Assembly: GCA_001587575.1 (NCBI GenBank)
Contig: LNJC01000016.1
Coordinates: 1 to 33,378 of the forward strand
Source: Candidatus Methanofastidiosum methylothiophilum
GTDB lineage: Archaea; Methanobacteriota_B; Thermococci; Methanofastidiosales; Methanofastidiosaceae
Reading direction: 5' to 3'
Length of the DNA stretch: 33,378 bases
Below are positions 7,895 to 17,113 of the stretch, piece by piece (positions within the stretch are counted from its first letter, which is position 1; every line of letters begins with the position of its first letter). The translations under genes and the position numbers were made by a program. The notes beneath the pieces were generated by a model. The model was not told the DNA's origin. It saw only the letters and a program-made list of their open reading frames with translations, and did not search any database.

Positions 7895-8527
7895 TTAAGA
7901 AGACTTCTTTGATTTTTTGTCTTTAATCATTTTAAGTCTAAATTTATTTTCTCTTTCTAATTCTTCTAATCTAAAATCAATAAATTTCTTCTGAGATTCT
8001 AATTTTGGGATGATCTTTGATTCCAAAGCATTAACCCGTCTCTTTGTTACTTCAATTTCATTTAGAACTTTTTTAAGAGTTGACTCTGCCTCTACTGCTT
8101 TTGCAACATATTCAAGGACTTTTTCATATTCTTCTACAGTCTCATCTATCTTTGAAGATGTTGAAAGAATACTATACCCCCTATCATTTATTCCTTTTTT
8201 AAAGGATAGCTCAGATATTTTAGGAACTTGAACGCCCATAATATTTTTGCTTTCTAACTGAAACTGTGGTGTGCCTTTCTTTATCAATGCACAGGAAGCA
8301 ACATTAATCTCTCCTTCAAAGGCTATAGTCATCCCAAGATATCTATTCGCAACTTCATAGCTTTCCTCTAGAGTTTCTTGTGCTTCTTTTGCATCCTTTA
8401 CCATACCAAAAAGATTCATTACTAAGCCGTCTCTTTTCTTTTTTAGAATATTGTAACCAGTTTTAGAAAGTTTGATCTTTCTTTGAAGTTTTATTAGTTC
8501 AGACCTAGTCGGTTTTATTTGGGGCAT
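7895..8527 (-). CDS. atpD: A-type ATP synthase subunit D
   Basis: Protein of 210 residues, usual for subunit D, the central stalk shaft of the A1Ao ATP synthase. The N terminus ([32 protein letters not shown]) is the family signature. Long N- and C-terminal helices form the antiparallel coiled coil that turns inside the A3B3 head. The C terminus is rich in lysine and glutamate. It overlaps the 3' end of the B gene by 23 bases and is the last gene of the H-I-K-E-C-F-A-B-D series. No subunit G gene follows, in contrast to Methanosarcina and as in Thermococcales. Confidence 0.95.
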   Translation of the reverse strand: MPQIKPTRSELIKLQRKIKLSKTGYNILKKKRDGLVMNLFGMVKDAKEAQETLEESYEVANRYLGMTIAFEGEINVASCALIKKGTPQFQLESKNIMGVQVPKISELSFKKGINDRGYSILSTSSKIDETVEEYEKVLEYVAKAVEAESTLKKVLNEIEVTKRRVNALESKIIPKLESQKKFIDFRLEELERENKFRLKMIKDKKSKKSS

Positions 8528-9896
8528 TCATAAATCTCCTCATGTATTTTTCAATTAATTCATCGCTGACTCTTAGTAATTTATCTTCAGGAAGTTTGGA
8601 TAAAATCTCCCACCCAATGTCTAAGGTAGTTTGGATTCCTCTATTCTCATTTGATTTTTGAGCAACAAAATTTCTTTCGAAATTATCTGCAAAATCTAAG
8701 AATAGTTTGTCAGATTTTGAAAGTGATTCCTTCCCAACTATTGAAACAATTCCTCTTAAATCTTTACCTTCGGCATACGCAGCATAAAGTTGATCTGAAA
8801 CAGATTTATGATCTTCTCTTGTTCTATCCTTCCCAATACCTTTGCTCATCAACCTTGAAAGAGAGGGCAAAACATCAATTGGAGGGTATACCCCCTTTCT
8901 TTCAAGATCCCTGGATACAATAATTTGACCTTCTGTTATATATCCTGATAAATCAGGGATGGGGTGCGTAATATCATCTCCTGGCATTGTTAGAATTGGA
9001 ACTTGTGTAACTGAGCCATTTTTACCTTCTATTCTTCCTGCTCTTTCGTAAATTGAAGCGAGGTCGGTATACATATATCCTGGATACCCCCTTCTCCCAG
9101 GAACTTCTTCTCTTGCAGAGCCGATTTCCCTTAAGGCTTCACAGTAATTTGTCATATCTGTCATAATCACTAGCATGTGCATATCATAGTTAAATGCAAA
9201 AAATTCAGCAGTTGTTAAGGCTATTCTTGGTACAATTAATCTTTCAATTGATGGGTCTGAGGCAAGATTTAAAAAAACTATTCCTCTTTCCAATGCACCT
9301 GTTTTTTCGAAGTCGCTGATAAAATATTTTGCTTCTTCTTCAGTAATTCCCATTGCGACAAATATAACTGCAAAACTTTCAGTACAATCCAAGACAGTTG
9401 CTTGCCTTGCTATCTGCAAGGCTAGTTGATTGTGGGGCAATCCAGAACCAGAAAATATAGGAAGTTTTTGTCCCCTTATCAGAGAATTCATTCCGTCAAT
9501 AGCAGAAACGCCAGTCTGGATGAATTCATGAGGAGGTGCTCTTTTGTAAGGATTTATTGGAAGCCCATTTATATCCAATCTAGCTTCAGGTATTACTTTT
9601 GGGCCTCCATCTAGTGGATCCCCCGAACCAGAAAATACTCTGCCGAGCATATCATATGCTACGGGGATTTTTAATACATCCCCCGAGAATTTCACATAAG
9701 CATTTTTGTCAATATTTCTTGTTCCTTCGAATACTTGAACAACAACTCTACTTCCTGATGTATCCAAAACTTGTCCTCTTTTGACACTTCCGTCTGAAAG
9801 ATTAATCTTGACATATTCTCCATAGCCTATATTCTCAGTATTTTCTAAGAATATTAGTGGGCCTGTTACAGAAGTAATAGTTTTGTATTCTTTCAT
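8505..9896 (-). CDS. atpB: A-type ATP synthase subunit B
   Basis: Protein of 463 residues from the ATG at 9896. The open frame continues 51 bases further, but the ATG at 9896 has GGAGTGATTTC in front, and the resulting N terminus [14 protein letters not shown] matches the family. This is the non-catalytic regulatory subunit of the A3B3 hexamer. It lacks a true P-loop, with [11 protein letters not shown] in the corresponding place, and contains [25 protein letters not shown] near the subunit interface. It starts 4 bases after the A gene stop, and its 3' end overlaps the D gene. Confidence 0.97.
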   Translation of the reverse strand: MKEYKTITSVTGPLIFLENTENIGYGEYVKINLSDGSVKRGQVLDTSGSRVVVQVFEGTRNIDKNAYVKFSGDVLKIPVAYDMLGRVFSGSGDPLDGGPKVIPEARLDINGLPINPYKRAPPHEFIQTGVSAIDGMNSLIRGQKLPIFSGSGLPHNQLALQIARQATVLDCTESFAVIFVAMGITEEEAKYFISDFEKTGALERGIVFLNLASDPSIERLIVPRIALTTAEFFAFNYDMHMLVIMTDMTNYCEALREIGSAREEVPGRRGYPGYMYTDLASIYERAGRIEGKNGSVTQVPILTMPGDDITHPIPDLSGYITEGQIIVSRDLERKGVYPPIDVLPSLSRLMSKGIGKDRTREDHKSVSDQLYAAYAEGKDLRGIVSIVGKESLSKSDKLFLDFADNFERNFVAQKSNENRGIQTTLDIGWEILSKLPEDKLLRVSDELIEKYMRRFMNAPNKTD

Positions 9897-9900
9897 GAAA

Positions 9901-11643
9901 TCACTCCTCTCCCAAAAGCGCTTTGAATTCTTTGGACATTGTTTCATTTATTGACCCAATTTTACTCTCAAAATCTTTTCGATACCTAACCTTAGAAATC
10001 TCAGCCTTTGATTCAAGTTTTATGATTTTATCAATTTCAACACCGTTTTCTATAGCGTTGTTTCCTAGACGTGAAAATCTGATAATTGCATTTAGTAGTG
10101 AAAATTGTCTTTTTAAAGAGTGAAACTCATCAACTTCATGATAAGAATCTTGTTGTAAGAAAATTTCTCTTATCATCCTAGATATTTCTAACAAGAATTG
10201 TTGATCTGGTGGGAGTGCATCTGCCCCTACAAGCTGTACTATTTCCTGCAATTCTGCTTCTTTCTGTAGTATTTCCATTGCTTCTGCCCTCGTTCTATCC
10301 CAGTCAACAGATATTTTACTTTCAAACCATTCTTTTAGTGAATCATAGTAAAGGGAATAAGATTCAAGCCAATTAATTGAAGGGAAATGTCTCTTTTGTG
10401 AAAGATTTGAGTCTAGTGCCCAAAATGTTTTAGTTATCCTAAGAGTATTTTGAACTACGGGCTCTGAGAAATCTCCTCCTGGTGGTGAAACAGCCCCAAT
10501 AACTGTTACTGATCCTATTTTACCCCCTAATGTAACAACGATTCCTGCCCTCTCATAAAAACTTGATAATCTTGAAGAAAGATACGCCGGGTATCCCTCT
10601 TCGCCCGGCATCTCTTCCAATCTAGAGGAAATCTCTCTCATCGCTTCTGCCCACCTTGAAGTAGAATCAGCCATCAGTGCAACGTCATATCCCATATCCC
10701 TATAATACTCTGCTATTGTGATTCCAGTATAAATCGAAGCTTCTCTTGCTGCCACCGGCATATTTGAAGTATTTGCTATTAGCACAGTTCTATTCATTAA
10801 TGGTCCGCCAGTAACTGGATCTACTAGTTTAGGGAATTCAGTCAGAACATCAATCATTTCATTTCCTCTTTCACCACATCCAATGTAAACAACTACTTTA
10901 GTATCGCTCCACTTTGCTAGTTGTTGTTGTGTTACTGTTTTTCCGCTCCCAAATGGTCCAGGAATTGCAGCAGTTCCTCCTTTGGCCAAAGGAAATAAAA
11001 CATCAATAATTCTCTTACCTGTAACTAAAGGAACGTTAGGCATCATTTTATCCTTGAAAGGTCTAGGAACTTTTACAGGCCATCTTTGGTACATTTTAAT
11101 TACTGCACCGTTATCTAGTTTACACAAAACTTCCTCAACAGTATAATCTCCTTCTTCTAAGATCTCTATAATAGTTCCAGTTATATTTGGTGGTGACATT
11201 ATGAAGTGCTTTGTATGTTCATTCTCATCCACATATCCAATTGCTTCTCCATAATTTACTATATCGCCTTTTTTCTTTAATGGGAAAAATTTCCACTTCT
11301 TTTCTCTATCAATTCCAGGTGCCTCGGCGCCTCTTTTTATGAATTCGCCCATTAAAACAGAAAGCTTTGGCAGTGGTCTTTGGACTCCATCATATATTGA
11401 CCCTAGTAATCCCGGACCTAGATCTACGGATAGTGGCATGCCAGTAGTTGTGACTTCGTCACCGGGTTTTAAGAGTGAGGTATCCTCATAAACTTGGATA
11501 ATAGTTTTATCATAATCAATTTCAATTACTTCCCCAAAAAGTCCTTCTTTTCCAACTCGGACTAGCTCATTCATCTTAGCATCTATATTAGTTGCCGTAA
11601 CTACGGGCCCAGAGATTCTATAAATTGTACCTTTGTTTTCCAA
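9901..11643 (-). CDS. atpA: A-type ATP synthase catalytic subunit A
   Basis: Protein of 580 residues from a TTG at 11643. The frame is open for 11 more codons, but those overlap the F gene. GGGGTAATTAA precedes the TTG, giving an N terminus [15 protein letters not shown] that matches known A subunits. It is the catalytic subunit: Walker A is GPFGSGKT at about 229-236, the catalytic glutamate region is in GCGERGNEM, and the arginine/alpha-helical region is in [22 protein letters not shown]. The family-specific non-homologous insertion is present between about 115 and 190. No intein is present at the P-loop, a site that carries one in some archaeal A subunits. It is co-transcribed with F upstream and B downstream. 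Confidence 0.97.
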   Translation of the reverse strand: MENKGTIYRISGPVVTATNIDAKMNELVRVGKEGLFGEVIEIDYDKTIIQVYEDTSLLKPGDEVTTTGMPLSVDLGPGLLGSIYDGVQRPLPKLSVLMGEFIKRGAEAPGIDREKKWKFFPLKKKGDIVNYGEAIGYVDENEHTKHFIMSPPNITGTIIEILEEGDYTVEEVLCKLDNGAVIKMYQRWPVKVPRPFKDKMMPNVPLVTGKRIIDVLFPLAKGGTAAIPGPFGSGKTVTQQQLAKWSDTKVVVYIGCGERGNEMIDVLTEFPKLVDPVTGGPLMNRTVLIANTSNMPVAAREASIYTGITIAEYYRDMGYDVALMADSTSRWAEAMREISSRLEEMPGEEGYPAYLSSRLSSFYERAGIVVTLGGKIGSVTVIGAVSPPGGDFSEPVVQNTLRITKTFWALDSNLSQKRHFPSINWLESYSLYYDSLKEWFESKISVDWDRTRAEAMEILQKEAELQEIVQLVGADALPPDQQFLLEISRMIREIFLQQDSYHEVDEFHSLKRQFSLLNAIIRFSRLGNNAIENGVEIDKIIKLESKAEISKVRYRKDFESKIGSINETMSKEFKALLGEE

Positions 11644-11644
11644 A

Positions 11645-11947
11645 TTAATTACCCCACAAGTCAACTCCAATAACATGTTTTATTTTGTCTCTCAAGATAT
11701 CACTCAGTTTTTCACCGAGTACAATTACAGTAGGTTTCAAAGATGTGTCGACTTTCAATTTTGTTTTACTTGAAAGATTTTTGTAATATTCAGGCTGAAT
11801 AATAATAATTCCTACGTCTTTATCTTTAAACATATCAATAAGATAATCTTCAAATTCCTGATTATTCGCTATTTGTTTACTTTTCTTTATCCCTAATAAT
11901 TTAAATCCCATAACAAACTGTTCATCCCCAATTACTCCAAATTCCAT
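11645..11947 (-). CDS. atpF: A-type ATP synthase subunit F
   Basis: Protein of 100 residues from the ATG at 11947, which overlaps the stop of the C gene (TGATG) and has GGTGATT before it. A TTG lies one codon earlier. Subunit F is a small Rossmann-like protein bound to the central stalk near D. The N terminus MEFGVIGDEQFVMGFKLLG is characteristic, and VGIIIIQPEYYKNL supplies the central strand. Its stop precedes the A gene start by one base. Length and position in the operon fit the family. Confidence 0.92.
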   Translation of the reverse strand: MEFGVIGDEQFVMGFKLLGIKKSKQIANNQEFEDYLIDMFKDKDVGIIIIQPEYYKNLSSKTKLKVDTSLKPTVIVLGEKLSDILRDKIKHVIGVDLWGN

Positions 11948-12984
11948 CAAATCACCAAACTATCTTCAATTATTTTTATTTCTAGATTGGATGCTTTTCC
12001 TCTAGATATCTTTCTAATATTTTCAACTTCAATTTTTTTGGAGATAATATAGTGAAGAACAGGCATTATTGTGAAAGGATCTCCTATAAACTGTTCTTTG
12101 GCGCATTCCATTAAATATTTCTCTAAAGATTCTTCTAGATAAAACAAAGTTTTTTCTTGCCAATGCTTTTCTATAATTGATCCATAAGGTGTTTTTTTGA
12201 TTCTCTTTAAAAACTCCTTTTCTGGCTCTCGTAAAAGAGAACTTAAATTTTCAATGTTTAAAAATAATCCTCCTTCTACCATATTTTTTTCTTCTTCTTC
12301 GATAGCAAAGCCGTATCTTCTCATTCTCATGATATTTTTTATATTAATAATATCTATTTCAGTTCTTAAAAACTGGATAAAAAGAGATTTATTTTCTTTC
12401 TTAAAAGTTTCAAGGATTTTTTTGTAGTACATTTTGAAAAGTTCTGACTCAATATCTGCTATACCCTTTGTTTCATCTAAGAAGTCAAATTGCTCTATTT
12501 TTTTTAATCTTTTGATAACATCTTCATAGCCATATATTTTTACAAGAGATTGAATTAGACTAAAAGGTAGTTCCCCTATCGGGATAAGGGTCCTTTCAAT
12601 CTCCTCGGCAGTTGCTTTAGAGTATTTTCCTCTCAACACAGAAATGATATTATGTATATCCCACCTAGTCAATATTGCAAAAGCATATTTAGAAGCCTTT
12701 TTTCCACTCATTTTAATTAACTTATTATACGTCTTTCCTAGATTTTTATTTATTGAATGCTCAATTAGTTCTACGCCTCTATACTCTCTTGATAAAGATT
12801 CGATTTCCTCTTTGTAGTTCCCTTCCCCCAAAAATCTAGCTATTTGAGAAACTTCCATGTTTAAAAGTTTCATATATACATCGCTTCTAAACAAATTACT
12901 TTCCATAGCCCTTACTCGAGTGTTAAGATAGCTATAATTTGTTTCTCCAAGCCAATATTCAGAGGAGACTACATTTAAATCCAT
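11947..12984 (-). CDS. atpC: A-type ATP synthase subunit C
   Basis: Protein of 345 residues from the ATG at 12984; GGTGAGG lies 7 to 13 bases before this ATG, so the upstream TTG at 12999 is rejected. Subunit C is the funnel-shaped, all-helical adaptor between the central stalk and the membrane ring. Evidence is YSYLNTRVRAMESNLF near the start, the repeated helical units, DIINIKNIMRMRRYGF and the C-terminal EVENIRKISRGKA. It overlaps the E gene by 26 bases and the F gene by one base. Confidence 0.93.
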   Translation of the reverse strand: MDLNVVSSEYWLGETNYSYLNTRVRAMESNLFRSDVYMKLLNMEVSQIARFLGEGNYKEEIESLSREYRGVELIEHSINKNLGKTYNKLIKMSGKKASKYAFAILTRWDIHNIISVLRGKYSKATAEEIERTLIPIGELPFSLIQSLVKIYGYEDVIKRLKKIEQFDFLDETKGIADIESELFKMYYKKILETFKKENKSLFIQFLRTEIDIINIKNIMRMRRYGFAIEEEEKNMVEGGLFLNIENLSSLLREPEKEFLKRIKKTPYGSIIEKHWQEKTLFYLEESLEKYLMECAKEQFIGDPFTIMPVLHYIISKKIEVENIRKISRGKASNLEIKIIEDSLVI

Positions 12985-13537
12985 ATTCTGCCTCACCAAA
13001 TAAGATATCTCTTACTTCTTTTAGATTATTTTCAAAAACATAGTCGAGGATGGCTTCAAAAGTAAAGTCTTCTTTTATTTTTCCTGATGAATCTCCAGTT
13101 GAAATTCCGCCAAGAGTATTAATATTTCCTTTATATCTTGCTCCAACTAATTTTTTGACATATTTTTCATCTTTTTCATTAGAAAAAATATTTTCAAGTT
13201 CTGCCACGAATACCAATTTTTTAAGAATCCTCTCGTTTTTTTCCGGATCGATTTGAGTTAATTTAGTTTTTGCCGTAGTAAATATTTCCTCGAGTACATC
13301 TTGTTCCATCTTTAGTCTTTTTCTTTTAATTTCAAGATTTGTTCTAGATGTTTCCGTCCGAGCTAACAAAGAGATTTTTTCTTTAAGTGATTCTTGTTTT
13401 TTTATCTTTAGTTTATCTATAGTAATATCAATATCTTTTAATTTACTTTTCTTTTTTTCAACTAGTTGATCCTCATAGTCTTTTGCTATTTTTTTAGCGT
13501 CCTCAATTACTTTGTCTGCTACTGTACTTTTCCCCAT
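12959..13537 (-). CDS. atpE: A-type ATP synthase subunit E
   Basis: Protein of 192 residues. Residues 1-100 are a long charged helix of the peripheral stalk (ADKVIEDAKKIAKDYEDQL), and the C-terminal half is the globular head that contacts the B subunit. The C-terminal domain contains GISTGDSSGKIKEDFTFEAIL, matching the G-x-V-x-x-S/D-G-x-I pattern of the family. It pairs with subunit H to form the right-handed coiled-coil stalk. The start has GGAGTGATT. Position after K and before C is standard. Confidence 0.92.
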   Translation of the reverse strand: MGKSTVADKVIEDAKKIAKDYEDQLVEKKKSKLKDIDITIDKLKIKKQESLKEKISLLARTETSRTNLEIKRKRLKMEQDVLEEIFTTAKTKLTQIDPEKNERILKKLVFVAELENIFSNEKDEKYVKKLVGARYKGNINTLGGISTGDSSGKIKEDFTFEAILDYVFENNLKEVRDILFGEAEYGFKCSLL

Positions 13538-13549
13538 TTAATCACTCCT

Positions 13550-13792
13550 CTAAAGGAGTTGAGGCAGGACGACGAAAAGAAGAACTAATGATACTGTAAG
13601 TCCGAAGATAACTATTGTTTCGGGAATTACAGTAAGGACCAATCCCTTACTAAAAAGTTCTTCTTTTTCGGTCATTGCCCCAATTGCAGCAGACCCTATG
13701 TGTTTCTCTGCCCATGCTGCAGCTAATCCTGTCAATATGACTGAAGCTACAGAGCTCAATACTACAACTATTACCCCTAATTCTGCCATCAT
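13550..13792 (-). CDS. atpK: A-type ATP synthase proteolipid subunit K (c-ring)
   Basis: Proteolipid of 80 residues with two membrane helices, forming a single hairpin, so the ring uses one ion-binding carboxylate per monomer. The ion-binding glutamate is Glu58 in PETIVIFGL in the second helix, followed by Thr59. The first helix carries LAAAWAEKHIGSAAIGAM, in which Glu29, Lys30 and His31 interrupt an otherwise hydrophobic run. In this segment many relatives have a small-residue or Gln-containing motif. Whether the ring carries sodium or protons cannot be decided from this alone. The start (second codon also ATG) follows GGTGAT. Confidence 0.94.
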   Translation of the reverse strand: MMAELGVIVVVLSSVASVILTGLAAAWAEKHIGSAAIGAMTEKEELFSKGLVLTVIPETIVIFGLTVSLVLLFVVLPQLL

Positions 13793-13807
13793 ATCACCTC
13801 TCTACTA

Positions 13808-15442
13808 TTAGATACCAAATGGTTTATATTTAATGCCTCCTCCTTCATAGAATTTTGTAAAAAACTCAACATAATGTAACCTTAATGCATGTAAGAAACT
13901 TGCTAAGATACCTAACAATATATTGCCAATGTGCCCTAATATTAATATACTATAACCTAAGAGTACGAAAATTCCTCCCTTTGGAAAAACAATATCCGTT
14001 ACTATGCTATTAATTACAATTGCGATTCCAACAGAGGAGAGCCCTATGGCCATTAATCTTACGTAAGATAGTATATTACTCATTATACCAAATATTTCTA
14101 TTAATCCAATAAATCCTTCTCCAACTACTAATAATATTAATGATATCAAAAGAAGACCACTACCAAAATAGAGGAAGATGTTTGAGATATAAACGCTACT
14201 TGCAATAAATATTATTGAAAAAATCAGAATTATCCAAGCCCCTTTCTTCAATATAGCTTCTTTCAAATTATGTGACCTATAAACATTGATAAATCCAAAT
14301 GTAAGGCCCAAAAGAACATGTAAAACACCGATTGAAATAGATAGAACCATTATAGGCATGAAATCTACAATTCTATTTAGAATTGGCATTTTAAATCCAA
14401 ATATTTCTTCAATCCCTAGTAGAGCAAATATATCAAATCCGAAGAACTCACCATCAATAAAGCCAAATGCTATTGTATAAAGGCTTGAGTATTCCAAAAT
14501 ACCGAGAATCATTTTCCATCCTTCGGTTTTAAATTTTGTCTTCATGAATAAAGAAGCAAAAAATATTACTAATCCATAACCAATATCCCCAAGCATTATT
14601 CCATAAAAAAGTGGAAATGTTATAAAAATTGCAAAGGTTGGGTCAATCTCTCTAGTCTTAGGATATTCAAATAGTTCAAGCAATAATTCGAATGGTTTAA
14701 CTGGTGTTGGGTGTTTAAATTCAACAGGCACTGGCTCCTCATCACTGTACTTTATTTTATCTAGATTTACCCTATCTCCAAATTTTTTCTTTAAAATATT
14801 TTTAAGTTCTTGAAATTTATTTTCTGGTATCCAGCCTTCAACGATAAAAGTATTCTTAGTAGTTGTAAATCTTAAAGGAGCTTCCATTTTTTCAATTTCA
14901 CTTGATAAAAAATCTTCATATTGTAAAAGATAGGCTGATTTTTCTTTAATTATAGAATCCATTTCTTCTCTAAGTTTGTCCCTCTGTTTTTCAAGACGGG
15001 ATTTTGAGGATAGTAAAGTATCAATTGAAGATATTAATTTTTTTTCTATCCCGATTTCTGTTATCTCTCCAATTGACTTAATCCTGTCAATTTCTTTTAG
15101 AATGGACGATATTTTTTCTATTTTCTCAGAATACATTTTAATAGTATTTTCAGTTTCATAAACTTCTTTTTCAAGCTCTCTTGAAACTTCACGTTTAATA
15201 TATATTGTTTTAACTTTATCCGGCCTTATATCAAACTTACTCAAAATTGATCTAATAGAAAGTAAGAGTTCAGAAAAAATTGAAACTTCTCCTAAAGATT
15301 TTCCTATTTCAAATGTTTCATCCTGTTCTTTAAAATCTATAATATGGATTATCTTTAATGAGTGAAGGATTTCAATAGTTCCCTTCATTATGTCTTTAGT
15401 TCCAACTAAAGTTATTTTAGTCATTCTTTCGTTGGAGCTCAT
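13808..15442 (-). CDS. atpI: A-type ATP synthase membrane subunit I (a-subunit)
   Basis: Protein of 544 residues. Residues 1-260 are the cytoplasmic, coiled-coil-rich part that anchors the peripheral stalks, and about 265-544 form the membrane domain with seven or so segments. The functional membrane helix carries SYVRLMAIGLSSVGIA, with the arginine of the ion channel, and LHALRLHYVEFFTKFYEGGG follows near the end. At about 545 residues it is shorter than the 650-700 common in archaea; the shortening lies in the cytoplasmic part. The ATG at 15442 is preceded by GAGGT; a TTG one codon before also fits. It overlaps the H gene. Confidence 0.94.
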   Translation of the reverse strand: MSSNERMTKITLVGTKDIMKGTIEILHSLKIIHIIDFKEQDETFEIGKSLGEVSIFSELLLSIRSILSKFDIRPDKVKTIYIKREVSRELEKEVYETENTIKMYSEKIEKISSILKEIDRIKSIGEITEIGIEKKLISSIDTLLSSKSRLEKQRDKLREEMDSIIKEKSAYLLQYEDFLSSEIEKMEAPLRFTTTKNTFIVEGWIPENKFQELKNILKKKFGDRVNLDKIKYSDEEPVPVEFKHPTPVKPFELLLELFEYPKTREIDPTFAIFITFPLFYGIMLGDIGYGLVIFFASLFMKTKFKTEGWKMILGILEYSSLYTIAFGFIDGEFFGFDIFALLGIEEIFGFKMPILNRIVDFMPIMVLSISIGVLHVLLGLTFGFINVYRSHNLKEAILKKGAWIILIFSIIFIASSVYISNIFLYFGSGLLLISLILLVVGEGFIGLIEIFGIMSNILSYVRLMAIGLSSVGIAIVINSIVTDIVFPKGGIFVLLGYSILILGHIGNILLGILASFLHALRLHYVEFFTKFYEGGGIKYKPFGI

Positions 15443-15761
15443 CAACGTACCTCATGAATTTATCAAGAATAAAATTTATGGCATCATCTTTTTTTTCTAA
15501 TGCTTGATCTCTAATTTTTTCAATTTCTCTTACACCTTCAGAAATTGCTCTTTGTTTTTCCATTAGAATTCTATCTGATTCCGTTCTTAGTTGTTTATCC
15601 ATATCTAAATCAAGTTCTCTTTTTCTTTTCTCTAAGAGTTTTTCAAGCTCTATATCTAATTCAACTAAGCGTTTCTTGTGATTTTCTTCAGCCTCAGCTA
15701 TGATTTTCTTTGCAGTATCTTCAGCCTTTTTTATTTCCAAGAGAATCTCTGCTTTTTCCAT
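15417..15761 (-). CDS. atpH: A-type ATP synthase peripheral stalk subunit H
   Basis: Protein of 114 residues, almost entirely one charged helix (EKAEILLEIKKAEDTAKKIIAEAEENHKK and onward), the usual form of subunit H/AhaH. It forms the peripheral stalk with subunit E. It is the first gene of the operon, with GTGATTTA before the ATG and a TATA box about 49 bases upstream. Low complexity makes the family call depend partly on operon position. Confidence 0.88.
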   Translation of the reverse strand: MEKAEILLEIKKAEDTAKKIIAEAEENHKKRLVELDIELEKLLEKRKRELDLDMDKQLRTESDRILMEKQRAISEGVREIEKIRDQALEKKDDAINFILDKFMRYVDELQRKND

Positions 15762-15803
15762 TAAATCACTGTTTGAAAACTTACTTCTAGTTAATAAAAA
15801 ATC

Positions 15804-15815
15804 CTTTATATATTT
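15804..15815 (-). promoter_or_regulatory. TATA box of the ATP synthase operon
   Basis: On the minus strand this is AAATATATAAAG, about 49 bases before the H start codon. It would give a transcript start near 15783 and a leader of about 22 bases holding GTGATT. This is the only strong promoter-like element seen before the nine ATP synthase genes. Confidence 0.6.
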
Positions 15816-15901
15816 TTTGATGTTTACTTGGATTTTTTATGCCAAAAATAAATATTTTTTATAAATAATGTATTTAAAATAAAATAAGAGCGGCAGAAAA
15901 T

Positions 15902-16462
15902 TTAAGCCAATCCTTCTTCGATCAAAGATTTTTTAACTCGCTCAATTGCTTTGATTACGTCTTCTTCAGATTTTGCACCTGTGCATACTACTTTTCCACT
16001 TCCGAATAGGAGGAGTACCACCTTTGGCTCTTTTAATCTATATATTAGGCCCGGAAACTGTTCAGGTTCATACTCGCAGTTTGGAAGTGTTAAAATAATA
16101 TCGTCAAGATTAAGTTTCATTTCCAAGTCTCCGGATGCAACAATATTCTGTACGACAATATCTGGCTCCTTTTCCATTGGAGTTCCGTAATCTTTCAAGA
16201 TCTCAATTATCTTAAATATAGCTCTTCTAGATTCTTCTGGAGATTTTGCACCAGTGCAAACAAGTTTGCCGCTTCCAAAAACTAAGGTAGCTGTTTTTGG
16301 TTCATCAAGTCTAATTACCATCCCAGGAAACTGCTCTGGTTCATATTCAATATTATCTAAGGAACTTGCAGCTTTAACTAGGTCAACTCTATTAAATAAG
16401 TTAGCAGAAGTAACAACGTTTTGAACAGTCATCTTATACTTACCTAATTTAGATTCGGACAA
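15902..16462 (-). CDS. tbp: TATA-binding protein
   Basis: General transcription factor of 186 residues that binds the archaeal TATA box with TFB. Two direct repeats are clear, at about 9-90 and 99-180. Each ends with EPEQFPGxxxRLxEPK, a VFGSGKLVCTGAKS or LFGSGKVVCTGAKS strand, and a helix. The acidic tail found in some archaeal TBPs is absent. The start is TTG at 16462, strongly marked by GGAGGT seven to twelve bases earlier; no ATG fits. Three TTTATAA elements lie upstream (16489-16522), so the gene could be regulated by its own product (inference). Confidence 0.97.
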   Translation of the reverse strand: MSESKLGKYKMTVQNVVTSANLFNRVDLVKAASSLDNIEYEPEQFPGMVIRLDEPKTATLVFGSGKLVCTGAKSPEESRRAIFKIIEILKDYGTPMEKEPDIVVQNIVASGDLEMKLNLDDIILTLPNCEYEPEQFPGLIYRLKEPKVVLLLFGSGKVVCTGAKSEEDVIKAIERVKKSLIEEGLA

Positions 16463-16488
16463 AGAATACCTCCAAGATTATAATATAA

Positions 16489-16522
16489 TTTATAAGGAGT
16501 AATTTATAAATGTATTTATAAA
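16489..16522 (-). promoter_or_regulatory. Three stacked TATA-like elements before tbp
   Basis: TTTATAA occurs at 16489-16495, 16503-16510 (as TTTATAAA) and 16515-16522 (as TTTATAAA), spaced 14 and 12 bases apart. The elements are nearly palindromic and readable on either strand. The two distal ones would place transcript starts near 16480-16493 and keep the GGAGGT ribosome binding site. The proximal one would leave almost no leader. Confidence 0.5.
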
Positions 16523-16579
16523 AGTTGTGTAATGTGGCCTTTCCTCCAAAATTAGAGGTATAAACTGAAAAAATAAAAA

Positions 16580-17104
16580 TCAAATATTAAATTTGAGATA
16601 GTTTTTCACTTTTTTTTCAACTAAAAATACTATAATTGATTTAACAAAGTCTCCAGGTATGAAAGGGATTCCCCCAACTAAAACAGCTTTTTCTAGTGGC
16701 ATGCCTGTAATGAATGAAAGCCATAGGATACCTAATGTGTATATTGGAACTATAGAGAGTAAAAGTCCAGAAAAATGAAGTTTATTATTGTGGAACTTCT
16801 CATAGAATAAACCAGCCACGTATGCACCCGGTATAAATCCAAAAAGGAACCCGCCCGTTGGACCTAACAAGATCCCAATTCCTCCCGTGAAGTTGTGAAA
16901 AACTGGAGCTCCTATAGCGCCTAATCCAAGATATACGATCTGACTTAAAGCGCCTAATTTTTTTCCTAATAATGCACCGGAAAGTAACACAAAGAATACT
17001 TGAAGCGTTAAAGGTACTGGATAAAAGGGAATCGATATGAATCCTCCAACTGCAGTAAGTGCGGCAAATAATGCGACAAAAGAAAGTTCTTTTGATTTTA
17101 TCAT
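16580..17104 (-). CDS. bioY: Biotin ECF transporter substrate-binding subunit BioY
   Basis: Membrane protein of 174 residues with five or six membrane segments, the size of the BioY family. The signature is visible: ISIPFYPVPLTLQVFFVLLSGALLGKKLG near 23-51, and the GGIGILLGPTGGFLFGF loop that lines the biotin site. BioY binds biotin and works with the energising EcfA/EcfT module. No bioM or bioN lies nearby, so it probably shares a module encoded elsewhere or works alone. GGTGAG precedes the ATG. A BirA-type inverted repeat sits 12 bases before the start codon and over the inferred transcript start, pointing to repression by biotinylated BirA. Confidence 0.95.
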   Translation of the reverse strand: MIKSKELSFVALFAALTAVGGFISIPFYPVPLTLQVFFVLLSGALLGKKLGALSQIVYLGLGAIGAPVFHNFTGGIGILLGPTGGFLFGFIPGAYVAGLFYEKFHNNKLHFSGLLLSIVPIYTLGILWLSFITGMPLEKAVLVGGIPFIPGDFVKSIIVFLVEKKVKNYLKFNI

Positions 17105-17113
17105 GAACTCACC

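Noticed and set aside
11644-11676. Upstream extension of atpA to 11676
   Set aside because: It overlaps the atpF gene and adds residues foreign to the family; the TTG at 11643 has a ribosome binding site and the expected N terminus.
16543-16558. CCTC/GAGG hairpin between bioY and tbp
   Set aside because: A four-base stem with an eight-base loop is too weak to call a terminator or regulator.
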